Source: Phycisphaerales bacterium
GTDB taxonomy: Bacteria > Planctomycetota > Phycisphaerae > WQYP01
Direction: 5' to 3'
Assembly (NCBI GenBank): GCA_027313145.1
Contig: DAHVEJ010000007.1
Coordinates: 12,225 to 52,109 of the forward strand
Length of the DNA stretch: 39,885 bases
Each line of letters starts with the position of its first letter. Positions within the stretch are counted from its first letter, which is position 1. The position numbers and the translations under genes are program-made. Positions 1-8,268 of this stretch are shown in pieces. The notes below the pieces were generated by a model that was not told the DNA's origin, made no database searches, and saw only the letters and a program-made list of their open reading frames with translations.

Positions 1-1
1 T

Positions 2-1408
2 CAAGAGATAATTTCCCTGGCCAAACGCCTTCGCGCTGAGAAAATGCCCTGTAATATCTGGGGGCTGGAAGCCGGCTGGCAGAGCCGGGTATATTCCAGT
101 TCCTTTGTCTGGGACAAGACACGCTTTCCAGATCCGGACGGCTTTATAAAAAGTATCAAGGCGATGAACTTCCATCTTAATGTCTGGGAGCACGCGTTTA
201 CCAATCCGGTCTCACCGATGTTCAAGGCGCTTAGGCCCTGGTCGGGTAATTATCTTGTATGGGGCGGGCTGACGCCGGATTTCGCCACGCCGCAGGCCCG
301 GAAAATTTGGGCCGCGCATCATGATAAAATTATGTTTTCCAAGGGGATTGACGGCGTTAAGCTCGATGAGTGTGACAACCAGCCGTACCGAGCGCATCCG
401 TGGTCTTTTCCGGAGGCCAGCGTTTTTCCATCCGGCATGGATGGCGAATTGATGCATACGCTCTTTGGAGAATTGTATCAGAAGGCCATGCTCCAGCCGT
501 TGACGCAACGCAATATCCGCACATGGTCGCTGGCGCGCAACACCTTCGCATTGGCATCGCCTTTACCGTTTACCGTTTATAGCGACAGTTACGATTTCAA
601 GTGTTATCTCCGCGGAGTTTGCAAACAGGCCTTCTCCGGGGTCATGTGGGTGCCGGAGGTGCGCAATGCTCAAAGCGTGGAGGAACTCTACCGCCGCGTG
701 CAGTTGGTGATTTTTGCGCCTATGGCACTGGTGAATTGTTGGTACATGAAGTTGCCGCCCTGGCTGCAAATCGACCGCACGCTTAGCAATCAGGGACAGG
801 TAATGTCTGATCATCAGACCGTTACGCGCGTCGTAAAAACGCTGTTTGAACTTCGCATGCGCCTGATTCCGTATCTGTACGCGGCATTTCAGCAATATCG
901 GCTTTGCGGGATGCCGCCGATTCGTCCCATGGTTATGGATTGGCCCGCGGATAAGCATACCCACAGCATTGACGACCAATTCATGTTCGGGCCGGCGATT
1001 CTTGTGGCACCGCTTGAACCGGGACACACGGAGCGCAAAATATATCTCCCGAAAGGCCGATGGTACGATTTTGCCACCCATGAACAATTCCCGGGCGGCC
1101 AGTGGATCACAGTCCATAAACCGCCGGAGCAGGTGCCGATGTTTGTAAAGTCGGGAACACTGCTGCCCCTGGCTGAATCCGTGGAATATGTCACGCCGGA
1201 AACTTCCTTTGAAATAACCATCCATGTCTTTGGGAATACCGCAGAGCCGGTCTGGCTGTATGAAGATGACGGCATTTCACTGGATTATCTGAAGGGGCGG
1301 CAGAATCAGTGGGAAATAACCTGGTCCAAGGGACACGGTGCGGTCAAAAAAACCGGTGAATATTCAGGGCCGGCCCGTTATAAAATCAAGGCGTTCAACA
1401 AAATATGA
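2..1408 (+). CDS. GH31-family glycoside hydrolase (alpha-glucosidase/alpha-xylosidase type), 5' partial
   Basis: The open frame enters from the left edge, so the true start and the N-terminal beta-sandwich lie outside the window. About 468 residues are visible, against roughly 650-800 for the family. The catalytic barrel carries GIDGVKLDECD, which matches the GH31 nucleophile motif (Asp about 108 counting from the first visible Met). SDSYDFKCYLRG sits where the acid/base Asp normally lies. The later part (MFGPAILVAPLEPG, RWYDF, PMFVKSGTLLPL) is typical of the GH31 C-terminal beta domains. It probably removes alpha-linked glucose or xylose from oligosaccharides. No export signal can be judged because the 5' end is missing. 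It converges tail to tail, with a one-base gap, on an XylR-type regulator that may control it. Substrate is not predictable from this fragment. Confidence 0.87.
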   Translation, partial: QEIISLAKRLRAEKMPCNIWGLEAGWQSRVYSSSFVWDKTRFPDPDGFIKSIKAMNFHLNVWEHAFTNPVSPMFKALRPWSGNYLVWGGLTPDFATPQARKIWAAHHDKIMFSKGIDGVKLDECDNQPYRAHPWSFPEASVFPSGMDGELMHTLFGELYQKAMLQPLTQRNIRTWSLARNTFALASPLPFTVYSDSYDFKCYLRGVCKQAFSGVMWVPEVRNAQSVEELYRRVQLVIFAPMALVNCWYMKLPPWLQIDRTLSNQGQVMSDHQTVTRVVKTLFELRMRLIPYLYAAFQQYRLCGMPPIRPMVMDWPADKHTHSIDDQFMFGPAILVAPLEPGHTERKIYLPKGRWYDFATHEQFPGGQWITVHKPPEQVPMFVKSGTLLPLAESVEYVTPETSFEITIHVFGNTAEPVWLYEDDGISLDYLKGRQNQWEITWSKGHGAVKKTGEYSGPARYKIKAFNKI

Positions 1409-1409
1409 A

Positions 1410-2612
1410 TCAGCTTGTACGCAACTCCCACAGGTGCTTTCGGCGAAAGGCTCCCGGCGTGGTGCCCAGCACCTGCTGAAATGTCCGCGTCATATTCGGC
1501 ACCGCACTAAACCCGCAAATGTCCGCAACGTGCGGAATGCTCTCTTCCGGATGTTGCAGCAGTTGCTGGGCGGTGGTCACGCGCACGCGAATAATTTCAT
1601 CATGCGGTGTTCGCCCCAGCGTTTCTAACATATGCCGCTCCAGCCAGCGCCGTCCCACCGGCACATGGCGGAGCACATCGCGCACCGTACACGGATCACA
1701 AGCATGGTTGCGGATGTAGCGTATGGCGTCCGCGAGAAATGGATCCGTCACCGCCAGAACGTCCGTGCTCTGTCGCCGCACAACGCCCTTGGGCGGCACA
1801 CGCACCATGCGGGCGCTTTTGGGAATTTTCTCACCGGTTATCAGTTTTTCCAGCATTTGCCCCGCCAGAAAGCCCACGCGGACAAAATCCACTTCCACGC
1901 TGGACAGCGGCGGCCACGCGCTGTCGCACAACAGATCATCATTGTTCACTCCCAGGATCGCCACCCGATCCGGTACGCCGATGTTCGCCTGAAAGCACGC
2001 GGCCGCTAGATCATGCGCAGCCATATCATCCCATGCGAAAATCCCCACCGGTTTTGGTAGATCCCGCAGCCATTTCTGCAAGGCCGGCCAGTGCGTCTTT
2101 TTTATCCATTCGTATACCTCCGGCCATTGGACCGGTGAAACGCTGCACGTTAAATCCCTCTGCTTGAGGACCTCGGCAAAGCCGGCGTGCCGCCCGGCGG
2201 ATACCGGCTCATACATGCGGCCGTAAAAGCCAAAATGTTCCAGATTGCAATCCAGTAAATGCTCTGCCGCCATTGCTCCAACGGCGTAATCATCCGCGCA
2301 TACCACCGGCGTTTTTGACGCATCCGCATTGCCGCTGCAAGCGACCACATGCCTGCTGCGCTCATAAATCTCGGCGGTCAGCGCCTGATTCCCACCCGCA
2401 TGAATGGCACCATCGCATTTCGGCCACGGCACGCCCTCTGGAAATACCGCCCGCAACTCCTCATGCAGCAGCCAGCGCCGTCGAGCGTTGGCAAAACGCA
2501 TTACCCCGCGCATCAATGCTCGGCCATGCCCCATGGCTCCATCCACTGAAATCCCTACCAACGGACGCTCCTGCATCTTTCGCGCCGCACGCCCTGTTTT
2601 TCTCCGTGTCAT
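1410..2612 (-). CDS. XylR-type transcriptional regulator (sugar-binding domain plus AraC HTH)
   Basis: This 400-residue protein has a LacI/periplasmic-binding-like effector domain (about residues 15-280, beginning RPLVGISVDGAMGHGRALMRG) and a C-terminal AraC-type double helix-turn-helix (about 290-395, with VADICGFSAVPNMTRTFQ and TPGAFRR). This architecture matches E. coli XylR and its many planctomycete relatives, which sense a sugar and activate nearby catabolic genes. Its stop is one base from the stop of the GH31 gene on the other strand. The start at 2612 has only a weak GGTGGA-like site; Met13 is an alternative. The likely targets are the neighbouring GH31 or GH106 genes, but the ligand is unknown. 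The family call is firm; the regulon is inferred from position only. Confidence 0.88.
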   Translation of the reverse strand: MTRRKTGRAARKMQERPLVGISVDGAMGHGRALMRGVMRFANARRRWLLHEELRAVFPEGVPWPKCDGAIHAGGNQALTAEIYERSRHVVACSGNADASKTPVVCADDYAVGAMAAEHLLDCNLEHFGFYGRMYEPVSAGRHAGFAEVLKQRDLTCSVSPVQWPEVYEWIKKTHWPALQKWLRDLPKPVGIFAWDDMAAHDLAAACFQANIGVPDRVAILGVNNDDLLCDSAWPPLSSVEVDFVRVGFLAGQMLEKLITGEKIPKSARMVRVPPKGVVRRQSTDVLAVTDPFLADAIRYIRNHACDPCTVRDVLRHVPVGRRWLERHMLETLGRTPHDEIIRVRVTTAQQLLQHPEESIPHVADICGFSAVPNMTRTFQQVLGTTPGAFRRKHLWELRTS

Positions 2613-2718
2613 TCCACCATCATAACCGATACCGCCTTCCGAAATCTCAAATTTGAAATTTCAGAAAGGATATTTGCGATACGAAAACTCAAGTCTGAAA
2701 TCCAAGCTTATTGATTAC

Positions 2719-3762
2719 TCATTGGAGTGAAGCGCCTGCCGGCCGATGGATGCTGTGTTTTGCCATTTCTGCGGTGATTTCATATTGCAATGGTTCACCG
2801 GCCGAATAGCGCCGCAATTCATCCAGCATCAGTCGGCCCATCCGCTGACATTCTCTACCCATTGAGCCGGCGATATGCGGCGTGGTGATCACATTGGGTA
2901 AATCAAATATCCGGGAACCCGCAACCGGTGGTTCCGGGTCGGTAACGTCCAGAACAAATTGCAAATCAGATCGTTGCGCAGCCACTACCAGCATCTCGGT
3001 TTCTTGAATCACCGCGCCGCGGGAGGTGTTGATCAGCGTGGCACCCTGTTTCATAGATGAAATCAGTTCACCGGTAATAAGTCCCCGCGTTTCCGGCAAC
3101 AGTGGCGTATGAATGGAAATCGCATCCGAATTGCTGAACAGATCCCGCAACGTTACAAGTTCAACTCCCAGTCGCTGTGCCTTCTCCGCAGGGACGAATG
3201 GATCATACGCAATAACCTGTAAATCAAATGATTTAAGCTTTTCAATGAGGATCCGCGCGATCATGCCCAACGACGCCACGCCCACGACACTGCGATAAGC
3301 CCCCGGAGCGGCATAATGACCTGTCCACCCCTTGTGCGCCTTAGAAAACCCGGCGTGGTGCCACACATGCTTAAGCCCCAACAGTATCGCCGCCAGGGCA
3401 TACTCCGCCACCGGTATGGAATTACTGTAAGCGGCACTGCAAAATCGCACGCCGCGCTCCCATGCAAAATAGGTCGCCACCGGGGAAAGCGAGCCTGCCC
3501 CGTACAGCACCAGCTTCAGGGCGGGCGCATGCTTGAGAAACTCATCATCAATCCGCGGTCCCCCCCAGCCCGAAAATATAACGTCAATGTCCGCCAGTGC
3601 CTCGGGATTGGCCCGCAGATAATCGCGCGTCACCAGCGGGGCCGCCAACGCGGTCATTTTTGCTATCTCCCGCCTTTCATCCGGACCGTAAATTAAGTCA
3701 AATTCCCGCTGCTCCAGACAGAACGCAGCGCGCAAAGTTAATTCGGTTATCTGCGAAATCAT
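2719..3762 (-). CDS. D-isomer-specific 2-hydroxyacid dehydrogenase, NAD-binding
   Basis: The protein (347 residues from the ATG at 3762; a GTG lies one codon upstream) has the two-domain fold of the D-2-hydroxyacid dehydrogenases. The catalytic set is visible: Arg in NTSRGA (about 249), Glu in TDPEPP (about 278) and His in TTPHIAGS (about 297). The nucleotide-binding turn reads VGVASLGMIAR, so the usual GxGxxG has Ala in place of the second glycine, which is seen in some members but deserves note. It would oxidise or reduce a 2-hydroxy/2-keto acid with NAD(P)(H). Family members include phosphoglycerate, glyoxylate and hydroxypyruvate reductases, and the sequence does not settle which. It lies between a sugar regulator and a rhamnosidase, so a role in sugar-acid catabolism is plausible but unproven. 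Confidence 0.85.
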   Translation of the reverse strand: MISQITELTLRAAFCLEQREFDLIYGPDERREIAKMTALAAPLVTRDYLRANPEALADIDVIFSGWGGPRIDDEFLKHAPALKLVLYGAGSLSPVATYFAWERGVRFCSAAYSNSIPVAEYALAAILLGLKHVWHHAGFSKAHKGWTGHYAAPGAYRSVVGVASLGMIARILIEKLKSFDLQVIAYDPFVPAEKAQRLGVELVTLRDLFSNSDAISIHTPLLPETRGLITGELISSMKQGATLINTSRGAVIQETEMLVVAAQRSDLQFVLDVTDPEPPVAGSRIFDLPNVITTPHIAGSMGRECQRMGRLMLDELRRYSAGEPLQYEITAEMAKHSIHRPAGASLQ

Positions 3763-4051
3763 CACAACCAGATACCTTTTTTACCTTTCCACACATCAGC
3801 ACAACCAGCCGCAATGCCGGTACCGTTTCTCCCGGCATCGCAGATGATTATTATCGCATGGAAGTGCCGTTTTCGCGAGGTCGCGGCGCAACTTTGTACG
3901 CGGTACACAGAAATATCACCGGTATTTTTCCCCCGAGGTTCCAGCCTCGAGTTGCCGGTCTCGCTTGGCGGATCCGGCTAACTGGTTTATCCTTCCGCTG
4001 GCGCAAATGATTCGTGCAGCCAAAATATACGACTTGTCCGTGAGGATTCCC

Positions 4052-7000
4052 ATGCGAGCTATGCTCAAAGATTCCGTTCGTACCGGTGTGGTGCCAACAG
4101 TATTTCTTGTTATCGCACTGATTCTTTCGTGCAACGCCGTGCCCACCACTGTTTCCGCGGCACCGGCTACACTGGGGCAACAGTTTCAATCGCCACCGGC
4201 ACGGCATCGTTTGTACGTGTGGTGGCATTGGATGGGCCTTACCATTAGCCGGTACGGCATTAAGCGCGATCTTACCGCCATGAAAGCCGCCGGTGTCGCG
4301 GGGGCAACGATTTGTCCGATTGGCTCGCAGGCGGGTGTCGCGGCGGATATCAGCAACAGCGGTACGCGTAAGCCTGTAAAATATTGGAGTCCTCGATTTT
4401 GGCACATGGTTCAATATGCCGTGCATACCGCCAAGCGGCTGGGGTTGAAACTCGGCATGGAAAACTGCCCGGGTTGGGATGCCAGCGGCGGCCCCTGGAT
4501 CACGCCTGCCCGATCCATGAAAATGGTGGTATGGAAGATCACCATCGTCAAGGGGCCGGGTGTGGTGCGCGTCAAACTCAAGCAGCCGCCGACGCGGTTG
4601 GGCTTTTACCGCGCCATTGAAGTATTGGCTCTGCCGGACACAGCGGTGGTGCAACCCGGAGAAATTAAAAATATTACTCCCGATATGAAACCCGACGGGC
4701 AGCTTGTGTGGCAGGCACCCGCGGGGCGGTGGCGCATCTATCGCATTGGATATACCTCCACCGCCATGACCGACCACCCCGTGCCCGACAGCCTGGTAGG
4801 CCCGCATGGAACCGTCCATTCACTGGAGGCCGACAAGCTTAGTGCCAAGGCTGCGGCCTTCCATATTGAACATGTGATTCACGCCTTGCAGAAGCACCTT
4901 GGGGCGGCGGTGGGGCATACCTTTAATCATCTCCTGTTTGACAGCTATGAGGCCGGTGGGCAGAACTGGACGAAACATTTTCGTCGCGACTTTATAAAAA
5001 TGCGTCATTACGATCCGCTGCCGTGGTTACCGGTATTAAGCGGAGCCGTTATTGGCAGCCCGGAGCTTTCACAGCGATTCCGCTATGACATGGCGCGAAC
5101 GGTTTCCCAGTTGTTTGTCAAAAATGACTTTGATGTGTACCGCAAACTCATTGATGCCGCCGACATGAAAATGTGTCTGGAGCCATACACGGGACCCTTT
5201 AACACCGTCGCCGCGGCGGCATCGTGTGATGTCACCATGGGCGAATTCTGGAACGCCAGCCGCAGCGGCATTGCCGGGAATGTGGCCGGTGCGGCCCGGG
5301 CGGATGGTCGCACGCTGGTCGGCGCGGAAACGCTAACGGGCGGCCCCGCCTCCAGCCGCATGACAGAAACACCCGCCTTTTTGAAGCCCGCCCTCGATGG
5401 AGGTTTTCTCAGTGGTGTCAATAAGTGTTATCTTCACGATTGGACCCTCGAATCGCTGAACAAAAAATACAAGCCCGGTATCCTCATGGGTTGGTGGGGG
5501 ACGCACTTTGGAGAAAACCAAACATGGTTCAAGCCCGGCATTACTTTTTTCACGTATATCAACCGCTGCCAGACGCTGCTGCAGCAAGGCTCCCAGGTGT
5601 GCGATATCTGCACGCTTAATGGCGACCCCAAGGCGCTTTCCGAAGATGCGTTAAGCCTGTCCCTGTTTGAACAGGCGACAGTGCATAACGGCAAAATCAC
5701 GCTTCCGGATGGCCGCGCTTATGCGGTACTGCTGTTGCCGAATTCGTCGCAAATGCTGCCCGCCGTCGCACAAAAACTCCGGCAACTGGTTGCGGCAGGT
5801 GCCACGATCGATGGCCCGCGGCCAACCGAGTCGCCCAGCCTCACGGATTACCCGAAGTGTGACCGCCAAGTCGCGGAAATCGGTCGCGCGGTATGGGGCA
5901 ATTGCGACGGCGTTCACGTGACGGCGCACCGCTTCGGCAAAGGGCAGGTCGTATGGAATAAGCCATTGCCCCAAGTGCTTGCCGCATTGGGAATTCAGCC
6001 GGATTTTTCGGTGATCACCGCGAATAAAGGACCGCTGGTTATCCAATCAGCCATCTATGCGGCCCCAGGTGCAGGACGACAGGTAAATGTTACAGCCATG
6101 CTGCGAAACCGCGTTCGGCAAAATGACGGCACCCTTGCGATGCGCGTGGATAACCAGGCGTTCGGAGGTGATCCGGCATTTGGGCATGTCAAATACCTTA
6201 CCGTCAAATATACGCTCGGTGGAAAGCCCGCGACCGCACGCATTCAGGAAAACAGCATGTTAGCGATTCCGTTTGTGCCGCTGGCCGCCATCCATCGGCA
6301 TTCGCGGGCGATGGACATTTATTTTGTGGTCAATCGATCCGACCGGGCGGTCCATGCGGTGGCATCCTTCCGGATTTCCGGAAAGATCCCTGAATTGTGG
6401 CTGCCGGAATCCGGAAAGCGCCTGACCGATGGGGAATTCCGTGACACCCACGGCCGCACCAACGTGCCGCTGAATCTGGGGCCGCAGGCGTCCGTATTTG
6501 TCGTGTTTCGGCAATCTTCGGCGGGTGTGGATCCGGTGGTAGCAGTCAGGCGTGATAACCGGCTGACGGATAGCGCCGCCATTGCAATCCTCCGCGACGG
6601 CCAGATGGAACTGCGGACAGCAAAGCCGGGAAGCTATGAACTTCAATTCGCTTCCGGGCGCAGGCAGGTGGTGGATGTATCGCCTTTGTCCGCATCGGAA
6701 GTGCTTGCCGGGCCGTGGAAGGCCAGCTTTACTCCCGGTTGGGGTGCTCCGGGGCATGTGCTGTTTCAGAACTTAACATCGTGGACCGCCTCCGGGAATT
6801 CCGGCATCAAGTATTTTTCCGGGACAGGTGTGTACACGCAAACGGTGTCGGTCCCGGCGAGTTTTATTGGCGCGGGCAAACGGGTGATTTTGCATCTGGG
6901 AACGCTTCATAGTCTGGCTCAGGTCTGGGTAAATGGGCATAATCTGGGCGTGCTGTGGCACGCGCCATTTAAGGTGGATGTCACGTCGGCCATCCGCGCC

Positions 7001-7291
7001 GGACGTAACCGCATTCGCATTGCGGTTACCAATACCTGGGCCAATCGCCTCATTGGCGACCTGCAGCATTCTTCGGGCCTGCATTGGGGTGCCGCCACAT
7101 CTGTGGGAAGGCCACTGGTTCGGTTCCCCAACTGGGTGGTAAACGGCACGGCCCGCCCATCAAAGGATTGTTATACGTTTGAGACTTGGAATTACTATAA
7201 ACAGAGTTCGCGGTTGCGGAGGTCGGGATTGCTGGGGCCAGTGAGGTTCACCGCCGCGGCCAGTGTCCTGGTGCCAGCGGCGCGAAAATAA
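4052..7291 (+). CDS. Exported GH106-type alpha-L-rhamnosidase
   Basis: The 1079-residue product starts at ATG 4052, preceded by TGAGGA at good spacing; the longer ORF from 3965 adds residues without a signal. A basic N-terminus and hydrophobic stretch (VVPTVFLVIALILSC) form a signal peptide with a possible VSA-A cleavage site, or a lipobox ending at the Cys. The mature N-terminus (WWHWMGLTISRYGIKRDL, then MKAAGVAGATICPIG) matches the start of GH106 barrels, and GAETLTGGP falls in the region of a conserved GH106 acidic motif. The C-terminus (VILHLGTLHSLAQVWVNG to NRIRIAVTNTWANRLIG) is a GH2-like galactose-binding beta-sandwich. GH106 enzymes remove L-rhamnose from pectins and related glycans. 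It is transcribed divergently from the dehydrogenase. Family assignment is strong; linkage specificity is not visible. Confidence 0.86.
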   Translation: MRAMLKDSVRTGVVPTVFLVIALILSCNAVPTTVSAAPATLGQQFQSPPARHRLYVWWHWMGLTISRYGIKRDLTAMKAAGVAGATICPIGSQAGVAADISNSGTRKPVKYWSPRFWHMVQYAVHTAKRLGLKLGMENCPGWDASGGPWITPARSMKMVVWKITIVKGPGVVRVKLKQPPTRLGFYRAIEVLALPDTAVVQPGEIKNITPDMKPDGQLVWQAPAGRWRIYRIGYTSTAMTDHPVPDSLVGPHGTVHSLEADKLSAKAAAFHIEHVIHALQKHLGAAVGHTFNHLLFDSYEAGGQNWTKHFRRDFIKMRHYDPLPWLPVLSGAVIGSPELSQRFRYDMARTVSQLFVKNDFDVYRKLIDAADMKMCLEPYTGPFNTVAAAASCDVTMGEFWNASRSGIAGNVAGAARADGRTLVGAETLTGGPASSRMTETPAFLKPALDGGFLSGVNKCYLHDWTLESLNKKYKPGILMGWWGTHFGENQTWFKPGITFFTYINRCQTLLQQGSQVCDICTLNGDPKALSEDALSLSLFEQATVHNGKITLPDGRAYAVLLLPNSSQMLPAVAQKLRQLVAAGATIDGPRPTESPSLTDYPKCDRQVAEIGRAVWGNCDGVHVTAHRFGKGQVVWNKPLPQVLAALGIQPDFSVITANKGPLVIQSAIYAAPGAGRQVNVTAMLRNRVRQNDGTLAMRVDNQAFGGDPAFGHVKYLTVKYTLGGKPATARIQENSMLAIPFVPLAAIHRHSRAMDIYFVVNRSDRAVHAVASFRISGKIPELWLPESGKRLTDGEFRDTHGRTNVPLNLGPQASVFVVFRQSSAGVDPVVAVRRDNRLTDSAAIAILRDGQMELRTAKPGSYELQFASGRRQVVDVSPLSASEVLAGPWKASFTPGWGAPGHVLFQNLTSWTASGNSGIKYFSGTGVYTQTVSVPASFIGAGKRVILHLGTLHSLAQVWVNGHNLGVLWHAPFKVDVTSAIRAGRNRIRIAVTNTWANRLIGDLQHSSGLHWGAATSVGRPLVRFPNWVVNGTARPSKDCYTFETWNYYKQSSRLRRSGLLGPVRFTAAASVLVPAARK

Positions 7292-7627
7292 AGTGCGGGG
7301 CACCGGTAGCGGGACGGATCACAAGACCGGAGACGGTCGGTCACGCGGTAACAAAACCTAATAGGCGCATTGGCCGAGAGGGCTGTTTATTACACGGGAT
7401 TATTGATACCGTAGAAAAATTCCGGCGGATAGGGCTGATCCAATAGAAGGATTTATGAATGAAAAGGCCGGCCTTCCGGCGGCAAGCGGAGGCGGCAGGG
7501 GGGCATTTTTTCCTTGTGCGCTTGCCAGTTTGGCTGTTCCGTGCTATCTAAAGCAGCGGTCCGGGACTCGCTATCCACCGGCAAAAGCCGGGGCGGCCTG
7601 GGTGGATCCTTTGGAAGGAGCCTTTCC
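7292..7627 (+). other. Intergenic region between GH106 and truncated haemoglobin genes
   Basis: No convincing gene is seen. A small ORF starts at 7455 after AGAAGGAT, but it runs into the haemoglobin gene in another frame and resembles no family I know. The perfect 12-base palindrome AAGGCCGGCCTT lies at 7464-7475, followed by CCGGC that can form a short GC hairpin with it. Part of this word recurs in the terminator behind the haemoglobin gene. No clear promoter hexamers stand out. Confidence 0.5.
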
Positions 7628-8086
7628 GTGCGAAAAACTTCTACGTTGTCGGCTGGTTTGGGAACTGTGGCAGCACTGGTGCTGGCGATTGGTTTAGGCG
7701 GGTGCGCTAAAAATCAGACCCAGATGAACGGGCCTTCGCTGTATGAACAGTTGGGCGGCCAATCGGGAATTACCACTGTGGTGCACGCCTTTCTGATTAA
7801 TGTCGGAAAGGACCATCGAATTAACGCGGCCTTTGCCCATGCCAATCTGGCGCACTTGCAGGCGCAGATGGTGGCTTATATTGGCGAAAAGTCCGGCGGC
7901 CCGCAAATTTACACCGGCCCGGATATGTATCAGGCTCATAAAGGCATGCACATAACCGATGCACAGTGGAACGCCTTTGTCCAGGATCTCGGCGCGACAT
8001 TAAAGCAAGAAAAAGTCCCGGAACTGGCGCAATCCGAGTTGTTGGGAATTCTTATGCCGAAGAAATCGGAAATTGTCGGCCACTGA
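7628..8086 (+). CDS. Group 1 truncated haemoglobin with lipoprotein signal
   Basis: The start is GTG 7628, with GGAAGGAG seven bases upstream, giving 152 residues; the longer ATG ORF lacks a sensible N-terminus. Residues 1-26 (VRKTST, then VAALVLAIGLGGC) are a lipoprotein signal with the lipobox Cys at about 26, so the globin is predicted to sit outside the cytoplasmic membrane. The rest is a group 1 truncated haemoglobin: LYEQLGGQSGI, IGEKSGGPQIYTG and the proximal-His motif YQAHKGMHIT (His about 104). The helix-B position that usually carries a Tyr (FY in relatives) reads FL here. Such globins bind O2 or NO or act in redox chemistry. A strong terminator follows, so the gene is probably its own transcription unit even though an RnfC-like gene lies just downstream. 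Confidence 0.88.
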   Translation: MRKTSTLSAGLGTVAALVLAIGLGGCAKNQTQMNGPSLYEQLGGQSGITTVVHAFLINVGKDHRINAAFAHANLAHLQAQMVAYIGEKSGGPQIYTGPDMYQAHKGMHITDAQWNAFVQDLGATLKQEKVPELAQSELLGILMPKKSEIVGH

Positions 8087-8118
8087 ATCGTGTAGAGCCG
8101 GAACAATCAGACTCATTC

Positions 8119-8147
8119 AAGGCCGGCCAGCTCCGGCCTTTTTTTTT
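8119..8147 (+). terminator. Rho-independent terminator after the truncated haemoglobin
   Basis: The perfect 8-bp stem AAGGCCGG/CCGGCCTT with a six-base loop (CCAGCT) runs straight into nine T residues. It lies 33 bases after the globin stop and should separate this gene from the Rnf-like pair. Confidence 0.9.
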
Positions 8148-8268
8148 AGATGGATTGCTCGCTACGAAGTTTTTCCGGGGATTTTTTTGGCAGATGATAG
8201 ATTGCCGGGGCTAGAATTGGCTGTTACCGTTGTGGTTGAAATCAGGAAGCAGCGCAACTGAGACCATC

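Noticed and set aside
563-1225. 220-residue minus-strand ORF inside the GH31 gene
   Set aside because: It mirrors a real coding frame; the composition is rich in His and Arg without any known motif.
3851-4819. 322-residue minus-strand ORF opposite the GH106 5' end
   Set aside because: The GH106 gene has a signal peptide, ribosome site and family motifs, whereas this frame has none.
7455-7697. 80-residue ORF with a good AGAAGGAT ribosome-like site
   Set aside because: It overlaps the GTG-started haemoglobin by about 70 bases in another frame, and its sequence shows no domain or signal.
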